DNA of 64,000 bases from JBQLZO01 sp052168315. Its GTDB lineage: Bacteria; Planctomycetota; Phycisphaerae; Phycisphaerales; UBA1924. The notes under the pieces are model-generated. The model was not told where the DNA came from. It ran no database searches and saw only the letters and a list, made by a program, of their open reading frames with translations. The stretch spans positions 62,001 to 126,000 of the forward strand of contig JBQLZO010000040.1 in the NCBI GenBank assembly GCA_052168315.1, given 5' to 3'. Positions 1 through 9,191 of this stretch are shown here, piece after piece (position 1 is the stretch's first letter; each line of letters starts with the position of its first letter). Made by a program: the position numbers and the translations under genes.

Positions 1-228
1 ATCGCTCCCGCCTCCCACGGGTGCGACGCGGTGTGTGCCGGAATCGGTGATGCTGGGCGGTGGCCGCGAAGCCCGAGAATCTGCGATTGAGGCTGAAATG
101 GGTCCACCGGGCGCCGCCAAGCGTTCACCGCCCCCCGTTCGCATTACCCTCGGTCTCGTCATTGGACGGCTGGACAGGACTCCGTCGTGTACGAAGTTGG
201 CCGCCTCTCAGCGAAGGAGAGCCGCGTG

Positions 229-2208
229 ATGAACCCCTCCCCCACCACCACTCGATTCCCGCTGACTGCCGCTGTGGTCGCCGCGGTCGCTGCCGCCGCA
301 GGCACCGCGACGGCGGGCGCCGAGACCAAGGTCGAGCTTGAATCGGCGCTGCTGACGCCCTCGCCATCTGAGCGCGCAGCTCTCACGCCGACCAAGCTCA
401 TCTCGCCGATCGCCGATGCGCTGGCATCGGTTCCCGACGATGTGCGGGCGTTCGATATGCACATCTCCACGCTCGCGAATCCGTTCCTGCAGGGGCGCAC
501 GCCCGGCACACCGGGCTCCGAGGTCGCGAAGGCGTACATCGAGTTCTACCTGAAGCATGCGGGGCTCGTCCGCCCGTTCCAGTCCAACAGGATCGGACCG
601 AACGATGCCGATGGCATGTCCTTCCGCCAGCCGTTCGAGCTTGGCGGCCGGACGGAGGTCGTCGCGCAGCGCGTGTCCGCCACGCCGGCCGTGGGCGGCG
701 GCGCGATCTCCATGGTCGGGGGCGAAGACTTCAACGCGACCGGTCTCGGCTCGGGCGGCGAAGCCGAGGGGCAGGCGGTCTTCGTCGGCTACTCGACCGT
801 AACCGACGAGTACGACGCGTATGCGCCAGAGCCCGACCTCGACCTGACCGGGAAGATCGCCGTCATGCTCCGCTTCGAGCCGATGGACGAGGTTGGGAAC
901 AGCAAGTTCACCGGCGGGCGGTGGTCGGGGGCCGCCGGCTTCAACAGCAAGCTCCGCGCGGTCGCCGAGCGGAACCCCGCCGCGGTGGTGCTGATCAACC
1001 CGCCGAAGACTTCCGATCGACGCGGTGGAAGTCTGCTCCCGGCGGGCGGCGGCGGTCGGTCGATGCTCGATGTGCCCGTGTTCCACATGACCTCCGAGGC
1101 CGGCGACCGCTTGCTCTCGGCGCTCGACGGCGAGGGTCGCTCGCTCGCGGCGCTGCAGGCGCTGGCCGACAGCGAGCCGCACATCATCGCGTTCGACGGG
1201 CGGATCTCGCTCCTGGCCGATGTCGAGCGCACACCGCTGGTGCCGGAGAATGTCGCGGGGCTGCTCCCGGGGCGCGGCGATCTGGCCAACGAGTACATCG
1301 TCATCGGCGGGCACTTCGACCACACGGGCAACGGCGGGTTCGGCGAGCCGCAGACGCTCGCGCAGGTGCACGAGGGCGCCGACGACAACGCCTCGGGCAC
1401 GGCCGGAGTGCTGATCCTCGCCGACCGGCTCGCCAAGACCTACGCGTCGCTGCCCGAGGGTGCCCATGCGCGGTCGATCCTTTTCATCGCCTTCGATGCC
1501 GAGGAGTCGGGGCTGAACGGCGCAGCCCACTATGTCGCGAACCCGATCGCGCCGATCGAAGACCACATCCTCATGCTCAACATGGACATGATCGGGCGGA
1601 TCGTCGATGGCGGCGTCACGCTGCACGGCGTGCCATCGGCCATCGACTTCGAGCGATGGCTCACGCCGTTCATGGAGGCATCCCCGCTGTCGTTCAGCAT
1701 GCCGTCGTCCGTCAGCCGCCGCTCCGACCACGCGCCGTTCTACTTCGATGGCAACATGCCCGTGCTCTTCGCGATCTGCGACCCGCTGCACAGCGACTAC
1801 CACACCGATCGCGATGAGGCCTGGAAGATCAACCGCGTGGGCGCGGTGCAGGTGATCGACTTCTTCGAGAACATCGCGACCGCCGCAGCGCTGCAGCCGC
1901 AGCGGCTCGAGTACGCGCCGCCCACACAGCAGGCCGCGACCCAGCAGTCGCGCGTCATCGTCGGCGTGCTCCCGCAGACGGCCGAGGATGGCGGCGTGCT
2001 GCTGATGCAGGTCACGCCCGAGACCTCCGCCTCCGAGGGCGGCCTGCTGGCCCAGGACCGCATCGTCGAGTGGAACGGCCAGGAGGTCGCCGATGTCGAC
2101 GCATGGCGCGCGATGCTCTCCGCGCACAGCCCCGGCGATGTCGTCGAACTGGTCGTCGTCCGCGATGGCGAGCGGCTCGACAAGACGCTGACACTGCGGG
2201 CTCGATAA
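229..2208 (+). CDS. Exported M28-family zinc aminopeptidase with PA and PDZ domains
   Basis: Predicted secreted or periplasmic metallopeptidase of 659 aa that removes N-terminal residues from peptides. Residues 1-30 form a Sec-type signal peptide. A protease-associated domain lies around 170-290. The M28 catalytic domain carries the expected di-zinc residues: H362 in GGHFDH, D385/D386 in GADDNASG, the glutamate pair E425-E426 in FDAEESG, D453 in LNMDMIG, and H525 in DYHTDRD. A PDZ domain occupies about 570-655. The ATG at 229 is preferred over an in-frame GTG at 187 because AAGGAG lies 10 nt upstream and the signal peptide starts there. It stands alone at the left edge, outside the respiratory clusters. 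The family is clear; the substrate is unknown. Confidence 0.9.
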   Translation: MNPSPTTTRFPLTAAVVAAVAAAAGTATAGAETKVELESALLTPSPSERAALTPTKLISPIADALASVPDDVRAFDMHISTLANPFLQGRTPGTPGSEVAKAYIEFYLKHAGLVRPFQSNRIGPNDADGMSFRQPFELGGRTEVVAQRVSATPAVGGGAISMVGGEDFNATGLGSGGEAEGQAVFVGYSTVTDEYDAYAPEPDLDLTGKIAVMLRFEPMDEVGNSKFTGGRWSGAAGFNSKLRAVAERNPAAVVLINPPKTSDRRGGSLLPAGGGGRSMLDVPVFHMTSEAGDRLLSALDGEGRSLAALQALADSEPHIIAFDGRISLLADVERTPLVPENVAGLLPGRGDLANEYIVIGGHFDHTGNGGFGEPQTLAQVHEGADDNASGTAGVLILADRLAKTYASLPEGAHARSILFIAFDAEESGLNGAAHYVANPIAPIEDHILMLNMDMIGRIVDGGVTLHGVPSAIDFERWLTPFMEASPLSFSMPSSVSRRSDHAPFYFDGNMPVLFAICDPLHSDYHTDRDEAWKINRVGAVQVIDFFENIATAAALQPQRLEYAPPTQQAATQQSRVIVGVLPQTAEDGGVLLMQVTPETSASEGGLLAQDRIVEWNGQEVADVDAWRAMLSAHSPGDVVELVVVRDGERLDKTLTLRAR

Positions 2209-3213
2209 CCGCCAACAGGCATTTCGCCGCGAGCGAGACCATCGTCACCGCCGGCGTGCAGGTGCGGGCGATGGCTCTGAACGATGCGACCGAGAGACCC
2301 CCGCCCCGAACTCCACTTCCTCTCGCTCAAAGCACGCAATCGGACGCCCATCACCGCAACGCCGGCACGATCGACGACGCCGACACAAAGTCACAGGAGC
2401 CGCTCGTCTCCAACAGCGAACGCGAACCTGTGCGCTCTGGTGCAAACGGGCGCGCGAAAGCCACCTACTGGACTCGAACCAGCGACCTGAGCTTTACGAA
2501 TCTGGACCTTCTGGCACAGAAACATGTCTGCAAGCGAGGAACTGCAAACAGTTTACAGCCATCAACGTCGATTCGCAAGCGATCGCACCCCAACCCGTCT
2601 CAAAGCGTCAAAAAGCGGTAATCGCGGCGGCATTTCGGTAGTGAACCCGTAACCTGAAATCGCACAGAACACAGGTCACTCGTTGAGCGAATCGGCTCTT
2701 GGCACCCGAGTCTTGGGACTAAGGCCCTTGCGCTGCAGATGCGGTTCACGAGCCGTGATCCCTTGGCAATCAGCGACAGGATCGACAGGACTCGAAACAC
2801 GACGAAGAAGAGCCGCCCACGGATTGAAGACCACCTCTTTGAGGCTGAAAGGACCGATGAACTGGATCAGTCTGGGTTAAGTCGGAGATGTATGGAGAGG
2901 TGTTTAGGACACATTTCGGGATGCATGGGCTGTGTTGTTGGAAGCGCGTTCTGGTGGCCGCCGCTGCGGGCGAAAGTATCGGCGCGGCGGCGCGGGGCGG
3001 GGGGCGGCAACGACGACCGGGCCATCACCAAGATCGTCGAGCATGCGGGAGGAGCTGTCACTCAACTGCATCCCGGGCTGCATCCGTAAGATCGGCATCG
3101 TCCGATCATCATCACCGATTGCGGGACAGGGACATTGAACTCCCAGAGCCGATATCGATGTGGGCCGCCACACAGCGGGCATGAGGGGCGAGTTGGCGGG
3201 GAAAGTGGGTTGT
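2209..3213. other. 1-kb gene-free stretch between M28 peptidase and pdxH
   Basis: No open frame here has convincing codon usage, a ribosome binding site or a recognisable protein family. The only identifiable structure is the tRNA-Thr 3' half at about 2459-2502. Frames that read through this stretch translate the tRNA remnant and are artefacts. Base composition is less GC-rich than the flanking genes, as expected for non-coding or scarred DNA near an integration site. Confidence 0.6.
2459..2502 (-). tRNA. tRNA-Thr(CGT) 3'-half fragment, candidate attachment-site scar
   Basis: Read on the minus strand, the sequence contains an anticodon loop TTCGTAA, a variable region, a T arm with the invariant GGTTCGAGTCC core, and an acceptor strand AGGTGGC followed by a discriminator T. 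Nothing upstream on that strand can pair as the 5' acceptor or form a D arm, so only the 3' half is present. Tyrosine recombinases of integrative elements commonly duplicate the 3' half of a tRNA gene at one end of the insertion, and such fragments mark att sites. It cannot be a functional tRNA. The threonine assignment rests on the CGT anticodon. No intact copy is in the window. Confidence 0.6.
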
Positions 3214-3888
3214 TCACGCCCCGAGCCTTCGCGGGGTCCAGTTGGCGTCGTGGCGGATCCATTCCGCGCGGTCGTGGAGTCGTCCCTCGCCGGCGGACCA
3301 GAGTTCGATCCGCTCGGGGATGATCCGATAGCCACCCCAGTGGGCGGGGCGTTCGATGGTGCGTCGTCCCATGGCCATCTTGCCGACGAGGGAGAGCGCA
3401 CGGGCGATGACGGCTTCGCGCGATTCGATCGCGCCGCTCTGCAGGCTGGCGTGCGCGCCGATGCGTGAGAGCATTGGGCGGGTATGGAAGTAGGCATCGC
3501 TCTCGGCCTCGGTGGTTCGGCGGACCCGGCCCTCGATGCGGGCCTGGCGTTTGGCGTGGGGCCAGTGGAAGAGGGCGGCGGCGTGCGGGTTCGATTCGAG
3601 TTCGCGGCCCTTTCGGCTCTCGTAGCTCGTATAGAACACCAGCGCCGGTGGATCGTGCTCGATCGCCTTGCACAAGACGATGCGCGCGGAGGGCGCGCCC
3701 CATGGCGTGGCCGTGGCCAGCGTCATGGCGTTGAAGTCGTCGTAGCGCTCGCTGCGGCGGGCGTCTTCGTACCACGCGAGCAGCAGCGGCATGGGGTCGT
3801 CGGGCAGGGGATCGGGCAGATCGTGGCAGGCGAGCATCGCGGTGAGTGCAGCGGCGATCGGGCCGGTTTCCTTCGTGGAAGCGCTCAT
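3214..3888 (-). CDS. pdxH: Pyridoxamine/pyridoxine 5'-phosphate oxidase
   Basis: FMN-dependent cytosolic enzyme that oxidises pyridoxamine or pyridoxine 5'-phosphate to pyridoxal 5'-phosphate (PLP). The protein is 224 aa, close to the usual 210-230. It has the FMN-binding stretches ARIVLCK near residue 65 and SRKGRELESNP near 90. The C-terminus has the family signature with W, RLHDR, W and a final RRLGA. The start overlaps the stop of the upstream reductase gene by 4 bp (ATGA), so the two are co-translated. A PLP-dependent tyrosine phenol-lyase lies two genes upstream on the same strand, so a cofactor-supply role is plausible (inference). Confidence 0.92.
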   Translation of the reverse strand: MSASTKETGPIAAALTAMLACHDLPDPLPDDPMPLLLAWYEDARRSERYDDFNAMTLATATPWGAPSARIVLCKAIEHDPPALVFYTSYESRKGRELESNPHAAALFHWPHAKRQARIEGRVRRTTEAESDAYFHTRPMLSRIGAHASLQSGAIESREAVIARALSLVGKMAMGRRTIERPAHWGGYRIIPERIELWSAGEGRLHDRAEWIRHDANWTPRRLGA

Positions 3889-4883
3889 GAGCGAACTCCT
3901 TGGGCGGGCAGCTTCCGCTGGAAGACCCGCCAGTCGAACGAATCGATGAGCGCGGCGATGACCTCGTGCGAGGGTACGGGCACGCCGGTGCGCTGCGCGT
4001 GTTCGATGATCTGGCGGTTGAGTTGCCCGACCTCGCTGGGACGCCCGCCTCGGATGTCGCCGACCATGCTGGGCGTGTGCGGGCGTGCCTTGTCGAGGAT
4101 GGTCCACATGCGGTCGGCGATGCCCGGGCCGAGCTGGATACCCTCGGCGTCGGCGACGCGGAGCCCCTCGTCCATGAGGCGCTTCACGATCGCGCGGGCC
4201 GGTGAATCGAGTACCCCGGCGACCGAGCTGTCGGTGAGGGCCGCAACGGGGTTCATCGCGGCGTTGAGCACACCCTTCGTCCAGACGAACGGTTCGATGT
4301 TCTCGACCTGCTCGGTCGGCAGCCCGCAGGTGGACAGAACGCCGGCGAGGCGGGCGGCGAAGCGGCTGTGGGTCGCATCAGGGCCGCCGATGAAGTGCGG
4401 CGGGCCGCTCAGCATCACGGCCGCGGCATTGTCGGCGGTTTGTGTGGCGCCGTAGTTGAGGACCATGCGGAGGACGCGGGGCTCGTCCAGGCTTTGCATG
4501 AGGTCGCGGCCGGGCTCGATGCCGTTCTGGAAGCTGATGACGAAGGGGTGATCGTCTTGAGGCAGTGTGCCGAGGACGGGGCGGAGCTGCTGGGCCACCT
4601 CGTTGATCGCGGTGGTTTTCGTGGCGACGAAGATCGCGTCGAGGGGCATGCCCTCGCGGAGGGCGGCAATGGACGGAACGACCGTGGGGTGTGAGCGGGT
4701 CTCGATCAGTCCGGAGACGCCGACGCCGTTGCGATGGATGAGTTCGGCCCTGGCGGGATCGCGCACGACGATGGTCACGGGGACGACCCGGCCGAGCATG
4801 GCCGCGAGGCTCAGGCCCATCGCGCCCGCGCCGATGATCGCGATCCGAAGCGGTGGCTGGCTGGACGGGTCGGTCGGGGTCAT
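3885..4883 (-). CDS. Ketopantoate reductase family (ApbA/PanE) oxidoreductase
   Basis: NADPH-dependent 2-dehydropantoate 2-reductase family protein of 332 aa. The family enzyme makes pantoate for pantothenate and coenzyme A. A Rossmann motif GAGAMG lies near residue 19. The central SFQNGI and the C-terminal helical domain with PVAALTDSS and RGGRPSEVGQLN match the PanE/ApbA pattern, including the substrate-region ExxxLN-like segment. The start at 4883 is chosen because the upstream part of the frame is not protein-like and the Rossmann fold begins 12 residues later. It overlaps pdxH by ATGA. Paralogues of this family act on other 2-keto acids, so the substrate is not certain. Confidence 0.8.
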   Translation of the reverse strand: MTPTDPSSQPPLRIAIIGAGAMGLSLAAMLGRVVPVTIVVRDPARAELIHRNGVGVSGLIETRSHPTVVPSIAALREGMPLDAIFVATKTTAINEVAQQLRPVLGTLPQDDHPFVISFQNGIEPGRDLMQSLDEPRVLRMVLNYGATQTADNAAAVMLSGPPHFIGGPDATHSRFAARLAGVLSTCGLPTEQVENIEPFVWTKGVLNAAMNPVAALTDSSVAGVLDSPARAIVKRLMDEGLRVADAEGIQLGPGIADRMWTILDKARPHTPSMVGDIRGGRPSEVGQLNRQIIEHAQRTGVPVPSHEVIAALIDSFDWRVFQRKLPAQGVRS

Positions 4884-4945
4884 GGCGGCATCTACCGGTC
4901 TGATGAGGTTGTGTGGCCACGCTCGCGTGTCGCACGGACCATGCA

Positions 4946-6382
4946 TTATCGCACGGCGTGCGATTCGGCGGTGGCATCCGTGGCCTTTCCTGTGCAGGCG
5001 GGCGCGAGCGAGCGGAAGCGGGCCTGGAAGAAGCGCAGGTGCTTCGGCTCGTGGATCATCTCAAGGCCGTGGATCTGTTCGGGTGCTTCGTGCAGCGCGA
5101 TGACGGATTCGGCAACGACATCCATGTGGGCCTGCGTGTAGACGCGCCTCGGGATGGTGAGTCGAATGAGTTCGAGTGGCGGGAAGTGGTTCTCACCCGT
5201 CTTCGGGTCACGCCCGGCCGAGACGCCGCCCCGTTCCATCGATCGGACGCCTGAATCGATATACAGGGCGGCGGCGAGGGCCTGGGCGGGGAACCGTTCG
5301 CGCGGGATGTGCGGGAGGAATCGCGCGGCGTCGACGAAGATGCCGTGCCCGCCGATCGGCTGCACGATCGGCACGCCGGCGCGTTGCAGCCGCTGCCCGA
5401 GGTACTCGACCTGGCCGATGCGCGCGCGGATGTGGTCTTCCTGAACGGACTCGCCGATGCCGATGGCCATGGCCTCCATGTCGCGGCCCGCCATCCCGCC
5501 GTAGGTGTGAAGCCCCTCGTACACGACGACCATGTTCCGCGCCCGCTCGGCGAGATCGTCGTCGTTGACGGCGAGGAAGCCGCCGATGTTGACCAGCGAA
5601 TCCTTTTTGGCCGACATGGTACAGCCATCAGTGTGGGAGCAGGTCTCCAGCAGGATCGACTTGATGCTCCGGCTCTCGAATCCGGGCTCGCGGAGCTTGA
5701 TGAAATAGGCGTTCTCGACGGCCCGGGTGGCGTCGAGGTACACATTGATGCCGTGCTCGTGGCACAGGGCGCACACGGCCCGGATGTTTTCCATCGAGCA
5801 TGGCTGCCCGCCGGCCATGTTGACATTGGTTTCGAGCGAGAGATACGGGATGCGTTCAGCGCCGACCCGTTCGATGAGCCGGCACAGCTTGTCCGGGTCC
5901 ACATTGCCCTTGAACGGATAGTCACTGATCGGGTCGTGGGCTTCGTCGATGATGACATCGACGAAGGCACCGCCGGCGGCTTCCTGGTGGTGGCGCGTGG
6001 TGGTAAAGTACATGTTGCCGGGCACGAAGTCACCCGGCTTGATGCAGAGCTGCGAGAGCAGGTGCTCGGCGCCGCGGCCCTGGTGGGTCGGGATCAGGTG
6101 CTTGTAGCCGTAGTGCTCATGGACGGCCTGTTCGAGGCGGTAGAAGTTCTCCGAGCCGGCATAGGACTCATCGCCGAGCATCATGCCGGCCCATTGGCGG
6201 TCGCTCATGGCGCTGGTGCCCGAATCGGTGAGCAGATCGATGTAGACATCGGCGCTGCGGAGCAGGAAGGTGTTGAACCCCGCTTCGGCGATGGCGCGCT
6301 CGCGCTGCTCGGGGGTCGTCATGCGGATCGGCTCGACCATCTTGATCTTGTAGGGCTCGGCCCAGCTGCGGCGTCGTGTCAT
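4946..6382 (-). CDS. tpl: Tyrosine phenol-lyase (beta-tyrosinase)
   Basis: PLP enzyme that splits L-tyrosine reversibly into phenol, pyruvate and ammonia. The 478-aa protein aligns over its whole length with the tyrosine phenol-lyase/tryptophanase family. The PLP lysine is K260 in MSAKKDS, with D217 and R220 in DATRAVENAYF for cofactor contacts. Residues that separate the lyase from tryptophanase are of the phenol-lyase type: T127 in MYFTTTR, and R384 in SMERG, where tryptophanase has isoleucine. These follow the known Citrobacter enzyme with a constant offset of three residues. GAGGA precedes the start at a normal distance. It lies on the same strand as the NO-detoxification genes upstream and panE/pdxH downstream, with gaps of 79 and 62 bp. 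Confidence 0.88.
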   Translation of the reverse strand: MTRRRSWAEPYKIKMVEPIRMTTPEQRERAIAEAGFNTFLLRSADVYIDLLTDSGTSAMSDRQWAGMMLGDESYAGSENFYRLEQAVHEHYGYKHLIPTHQGRGAEHLLSQLCIKPGDFVPGNMYFTTTRHHQEAAGGAFVDVIIDEAHDPISDYPFKGNVDPDKLCRLIERVGAERIPYLSLETNVNMAGGQPCSMENIRAVCALCHEHGINVYLDATRAVENAYFIKLREPGFESRSIKSILLETCSHTDGCTMSAKKDSLVNIGGFLAVNDDDLAERARNMVVVYEGLHTYGGMAGRDMEAMAIGIGESVQEDHIRARIGQVEYLGQRLQRAGVPIVQPIGGHGIFVDAARFLPHIPRERFPAQALAAALYIDSGVRSMERGGVSAGRDPKTGENHFPPLELIRLTIPRRVYTQAHMDVVAESVIALHEAPEQIHGLEMIHEPKHLRFFQARFRSLAPACTGKATDATAESHAVR

Positions 6383-6461
6383 CGGGGGTTCCTCATGGCA
6401 TGGGGTGGTAGTGGAGCCGGTTCAACCAACGGAACGCGGCTTGGTCGGCGGCGTTGTTCGG

Positions 6462-7037
6462 CTATGTGGTGGCCAGCGTGCCTCCGGGGACGGGACGGCC
6501 GCGGCGTGCGGCCATCTCGTGACCGATCGCGGCCAAAGCTGCATCGTCGAGCTGCGAAGCGGCGGCGGGGAAGAGTTCCTCGTCCTCGAAGGCGATGTGC
6601 TCGCTATAGAGCGAACGCAGGGTGGCGAGATCGTCGAGCAGTGACTTCAACTCGGTCCCCGCCGGACACAACCCAGCGAGCCAGCGGTCCAGCGTCGTGT
6701 GGACGCGGTCGTGCAAGGCCTCGGCCACGCGGTGCTGTTGTTCGAGAGCATCGGCCCGTTCGAGCAGCCGCTCGTTCCCGGGGCGATCCATCGCGCGCAG
6801 CCTTGGAAACAGCGATTCCTCTTCGTCGGCGGTGTGGTGCGGGGCGCTGTGGCGGAAGTATCGCAGCGCGGTCCGAAGCGCATTGCGCGCGTCATCGTGC
6901 AGCGGCCCGTCCGCGTCCCGATGCACGACGCGTTCGATCACGCCGAGGAAGCTCTCGATCCGACGGTGGCAGTCCATCATCAGGGCGATGGGCTCATCGA
7001 AGCCGGGCTGGCCGGTTGTACCGATTTGGATTGGCAT
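6462..7037 (-). CDS. Hemerythrin-like HHE-domain protein
   Basis: 191-aa cytosolic four-helix-bundle protein likely to bind a di-iron centre. Histidine/acidic motifs expected for iron ligation are spaced along it: MMDCHRRIE near residue 20, HSAPHHTADEEE near 65, EQQHR near 100, and EHIAFEDEELFP near 150. The ATG at 7037 is preceded by AAAGGA on the minus strand. It sits 37 bp downstream of hmp and in line with RIC, so it probably belongs to the NO/iron-stress operon. Hemerythrin-like proteins bind O2 or NO or handle iron; which of these applies here cannot be told from sequence. Confidence 0.8.
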   Translation of the reverse strand: MPIQIGTTGQPGFDEPIALMMDCHRRIESFLGVIERVVHRDADGPLHDDARNALRTALRYFRHSAPHHTADEEESLFPRLRAMDRPGNERLLERADALEQQHRVAEALHDRVHTTLDRWLAGLCPAGTELKSLLDDLATLRSLYSEHIAFEDEELFPAAASQLDDAALAAIGHEMAARRGRPVPGGTLATT

Positions 7038-7074
7038 GCTGTGTCCTTTGGGTTTTCGGCGGAAGGTCATGCGT

Positions 7075-8325
7075 TCAGGCGGGGTGGCCCTGGCACGCGG
7101 GACAACCGCTCGGTCTTGCCGGGCCGAAGAATTCGTTGTGGCGGCAATCGGTGGGCACGCTCAACTCGTCGAGCGTTCGATCGAACGCGTTCATGAACTC
7201 GAATGGTCCGCAGAAGTAGTACTCGCAATGTCCCGGAGAAGGCGTGAGCGTTCGCACGAGCGCAGTGTCTGGAACGCCCGCGCTGTGGGCGCGCTGCGAC
7301 TGCAGATCGTCTTCCAGAGGGTCGCTGTACCGGAAGTGCACGCGGAGTCGATCTCGAGAGGCCGCCAGCGCGCGAACCTCATCACCGAAGGCATGTGTTC
7401 GGCTGTTGAGTGCGCCGTGGATGAAGACGATCTCGCGATCGGGCCACCGTTGGATCGCTTCGTGCAGCATCGCGAGCAGCGGCGTGATGCCGACGCCGCC
7501 GGAGACAAGAACGAGTGGGATCTCCGGGCTGGTCGGATCGCTGAGCACGAAGTTGCCACACGGCGGACCGACCTCCAGCGCCTGTCCGGCCGCGAATCGT
7601 CGATGGAGTTGGTGCGAGACATAGCCTGCGGGATTCGCGTCGTCCTCCGCGCCCTCGCGTTTGACGCTAATGCGGTAGTGGGTTGGCGATGGAGCCAAGG
7701 AAAGGCTGTAGTTGCGCATGGTCGTCCCGCCGTCGGGCAGTGGCATGCGAATGGTGATGTACTGGCCGGCTTGAAAAGGGGCGAGTGGCTTTCCGTCCTC
7801 CGGCGTGAGATAGAACGAGGAGATGGTGTCGCTTTCTCGTTCGATGCGTTCGATGATGAATCGGCGGAAGCCCGTCCAGCCGTGGTCTTGCTCGTGTTCG
7901 TCATAGATCCTGGACTCGCGCTCGATGCATACATCGGCGAGGAGGGCGTATGCCTCACCCCACGCGGTGAGGACCTCATCGGTTGCCGCGTCGCCGAGCA
8001 GGTCCTTGATCGAGCCCAGGAGGTGCTTTCCGACAATGGGATAGTGCTCGGCCTTCACGCCCAGAGAAGCGTGTTTGTGGGCGATGAGTTCGATCGCCTC
8101 GGCGAGGTTCGCGGGGTTATCGATGTTCTCGGCGTAGGCGAGGATGGCCGCCGCGAGTGCCTTCTGCTGCGTGCCGGCGTGCTGGTGGGCCGGATTGAAG
8201 AACGCCTTGACTTCGGGGTTCTGCGTGAACATTCGGCCATAGAAATGCCGGGTGAGCGCTTCGCCGTGCTCTTTGAGAACGGGAATGGTCTGCTTCACGA
8301 CATCTCGGGTTTGCATTGAAAGCAT
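7075..8325 (-). CDS. hmp: Flavohemoglobin, nitric oxide dioxygenase
   Basis: Cytosolic enzyme of 416 aa that oxidises NO to nitrate with O2 and NAD(P)H. The N-terminal globin domain (1-145) has the proximal histidine in AHKHASLG near residue 84 and YAENID. An FAD-binding ferredoxin-reductase domain follows (150-260, RNYSLS near 206), then an NAD-binding domain with SGGVGITPLLAML near 275 and YFCGPFEFM near 370. The C-terminus ends in a cysteine-containing tail (GCPACQ) beyond the usual ending. The ATG at 8325 lines up with the E. coli Hmp start and has GGAG upstream. Neighbouring RIC, hemerythrins and an NsrR-like Rrf2 gene fit NO detoxification. Confidence 0.95.
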   Translation of the reverse strand: MLSMQTRDVVKQTIPVLKEHGEALTRHFYGRMFTQNPEVKAFFNPAHQHAGTQQKALAAAILAYAENIDNPANLAEAIELIAHKHASLGVKAEHYPIVGKHLLGSIKDLLGDAATDEVLTAWGEAYALLADVCIERESRIYDEHEQDHGWTGFRRFIIERIERESDTISSFYLTPEDGKPLAPFQAGQYITIRMPLPDGGTTMRNYSLSLAPSPTHYRISVKREGAEDDANPAGYVSHQLHRRFAAGQALEVGPPCGNFVLSDPTSPEIPLVLVSGGVGITPLLAMLHEAIQRWPDREIVFIHGALNSRTHAFGDEVRALAASRDRLRVHFRYSDPLEDDLQSQRAHSAGVPDTALVRTLTPSPGHCEYYFCGPFEFMNAFDRTLDELSVPTDCRHNEFFGPARPSGCPACQGHPA

Positions 8326-8415
8326 CACTGCTCCTGGAGTGTTTGGGTGTAGCGAGGGAGGGGGTGTGGGGTGGAACCGCTGCCGCGATTCGGCGGCGAT
8401 TGACGGGGCCGCGGC

Positions 8416-9135
8416 TCACATGGCCCGCGAGGTTTCAAGTTTGACGGCCTTCGGGAAGAGGATGTTGTTTTCCTTGTGGACATGGGTGTGCATGTCGCGC
8501 TCGAGTTCGGCCAGACCGTCGAGCATCGCGCGGTAGGTGTTGCAGGCCCATTCGGGCGGCACGAAGTCATCGGTCGCGCAGCGCATCTTGGCGAGCGCAT
8601 CGCCGGCGTCGTCGTGCTCGTGTTCCATCTGTCGGATCGGGTTGGTGATGGAGCCGCATTGCGATTCGATGGGGCCTCCGGCTTCGAGGTGCCGCACCAT
8701 TGGGAACAGGATCCGCTCTTCCTTGAGCATGTGGTCCATGAGTTCCTCGAACATCGCGGCAAAGGTGGAACGAAGCTCGTGCAGGCGAGGCTCCTGATTC
8801 CCATGCACCGAGCTGACCTTCTCGATCAACCGGCGCAGCCTCGGCAACTCATCGCGGAGCCACGCGTGGTGGGTGGCTTCGATGTGGTCGGCCAGGGTTG
8901 TCAGCGACATCTGTGCCGGATCCTCGTGTCGGTCGGCGGGTGTGTGCGGGTCGGTCTTGGCGAGCATGGCGAGGACGGTGTCAACCGGCACGCCACGCTT
9001 GCGGCAGGCCTCTTCGAGGGGCAGTTTCCCGCCGCAGCAGTAGTCGATGCCGATGGCCTCGAACACGCGCGAGCGGGCCGGGCAGTCGACGACGAGCTGT
9101 CCCACGGTGTTGGAGGGCTGGATGGTGGCTGGCAT
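8416..9135 (-). CDS. ytfE: Iron-sulfur cluster repair di-iron protein (RIC/YtfE/ScdA family)
   Basis: 239-aa cytosolic protein that supports recovery of Fe-S clusters damaged by NO or peroxide. The N-terminal ScdA-type domain contains the CCGGK motif (IDYCCGGKLPLEEAC) near residue 33. The C-terminal hemerythrin-like domain carries the iron-binding histidines and glutamates: DHIEATHH near 84, MDHMLKEERILFP near 134, MEHEHDDAG near 170, and HTHVHKENNILFP near 216. It is transcribed divergently from the Rrf2 gene across a 163-bp region with a palindromic candidate operator. Hmp lies 90 bp downstream on the same strand. Confidence 0.92.
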   Translation of the reverse strand: MPATIQPSNTVGQLVVDCPARSRVFEAIGIDYCCGGKLPLEEACRKRGVPVDTVLAMLAKTDPHTPADRHEDPAQMSLTTLADHIEATHHAWLRDELPRLRRLIEKVSSVHGNQEPRLHELRSTFAAMFEELMDHMLKEERILFPMVRHLEAGGPIESQCGSITNPIRQMEHEHDDAGDALAKMRCATDDFVPPEWACNTYRAMLDGLAELERDMHTHVHKENNILFPKAVKLETSRAM

Positions 9136-9191
9136 GGCGGGATCTCCGGGGGTTCAGTGAGGCGGCCTGTATTCAACGCTTCTGTGCTTTG

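Noticed and set aside
208..2127. 639-codon minus-strand frame opposite the M28 peptidase
   Set aside because: Antisense shadow of a GC-rich gene; the plus-strand protein has intact zinc motifs and a signal peptide, the minus frame has no family.
2070..2621. 183-codon plus-strand frame across the tRNA-Thr fragment
   Set aside because: Begins inside the peptidase gene and translates the tRNA remnant; such frames are common annotation artefacts.
5309..7219. 636-codon plus-strand frame over tpl and the hemerythrin gene
   Set aside because: Runs antisense through two well-supported genes and has no recognisable domain.
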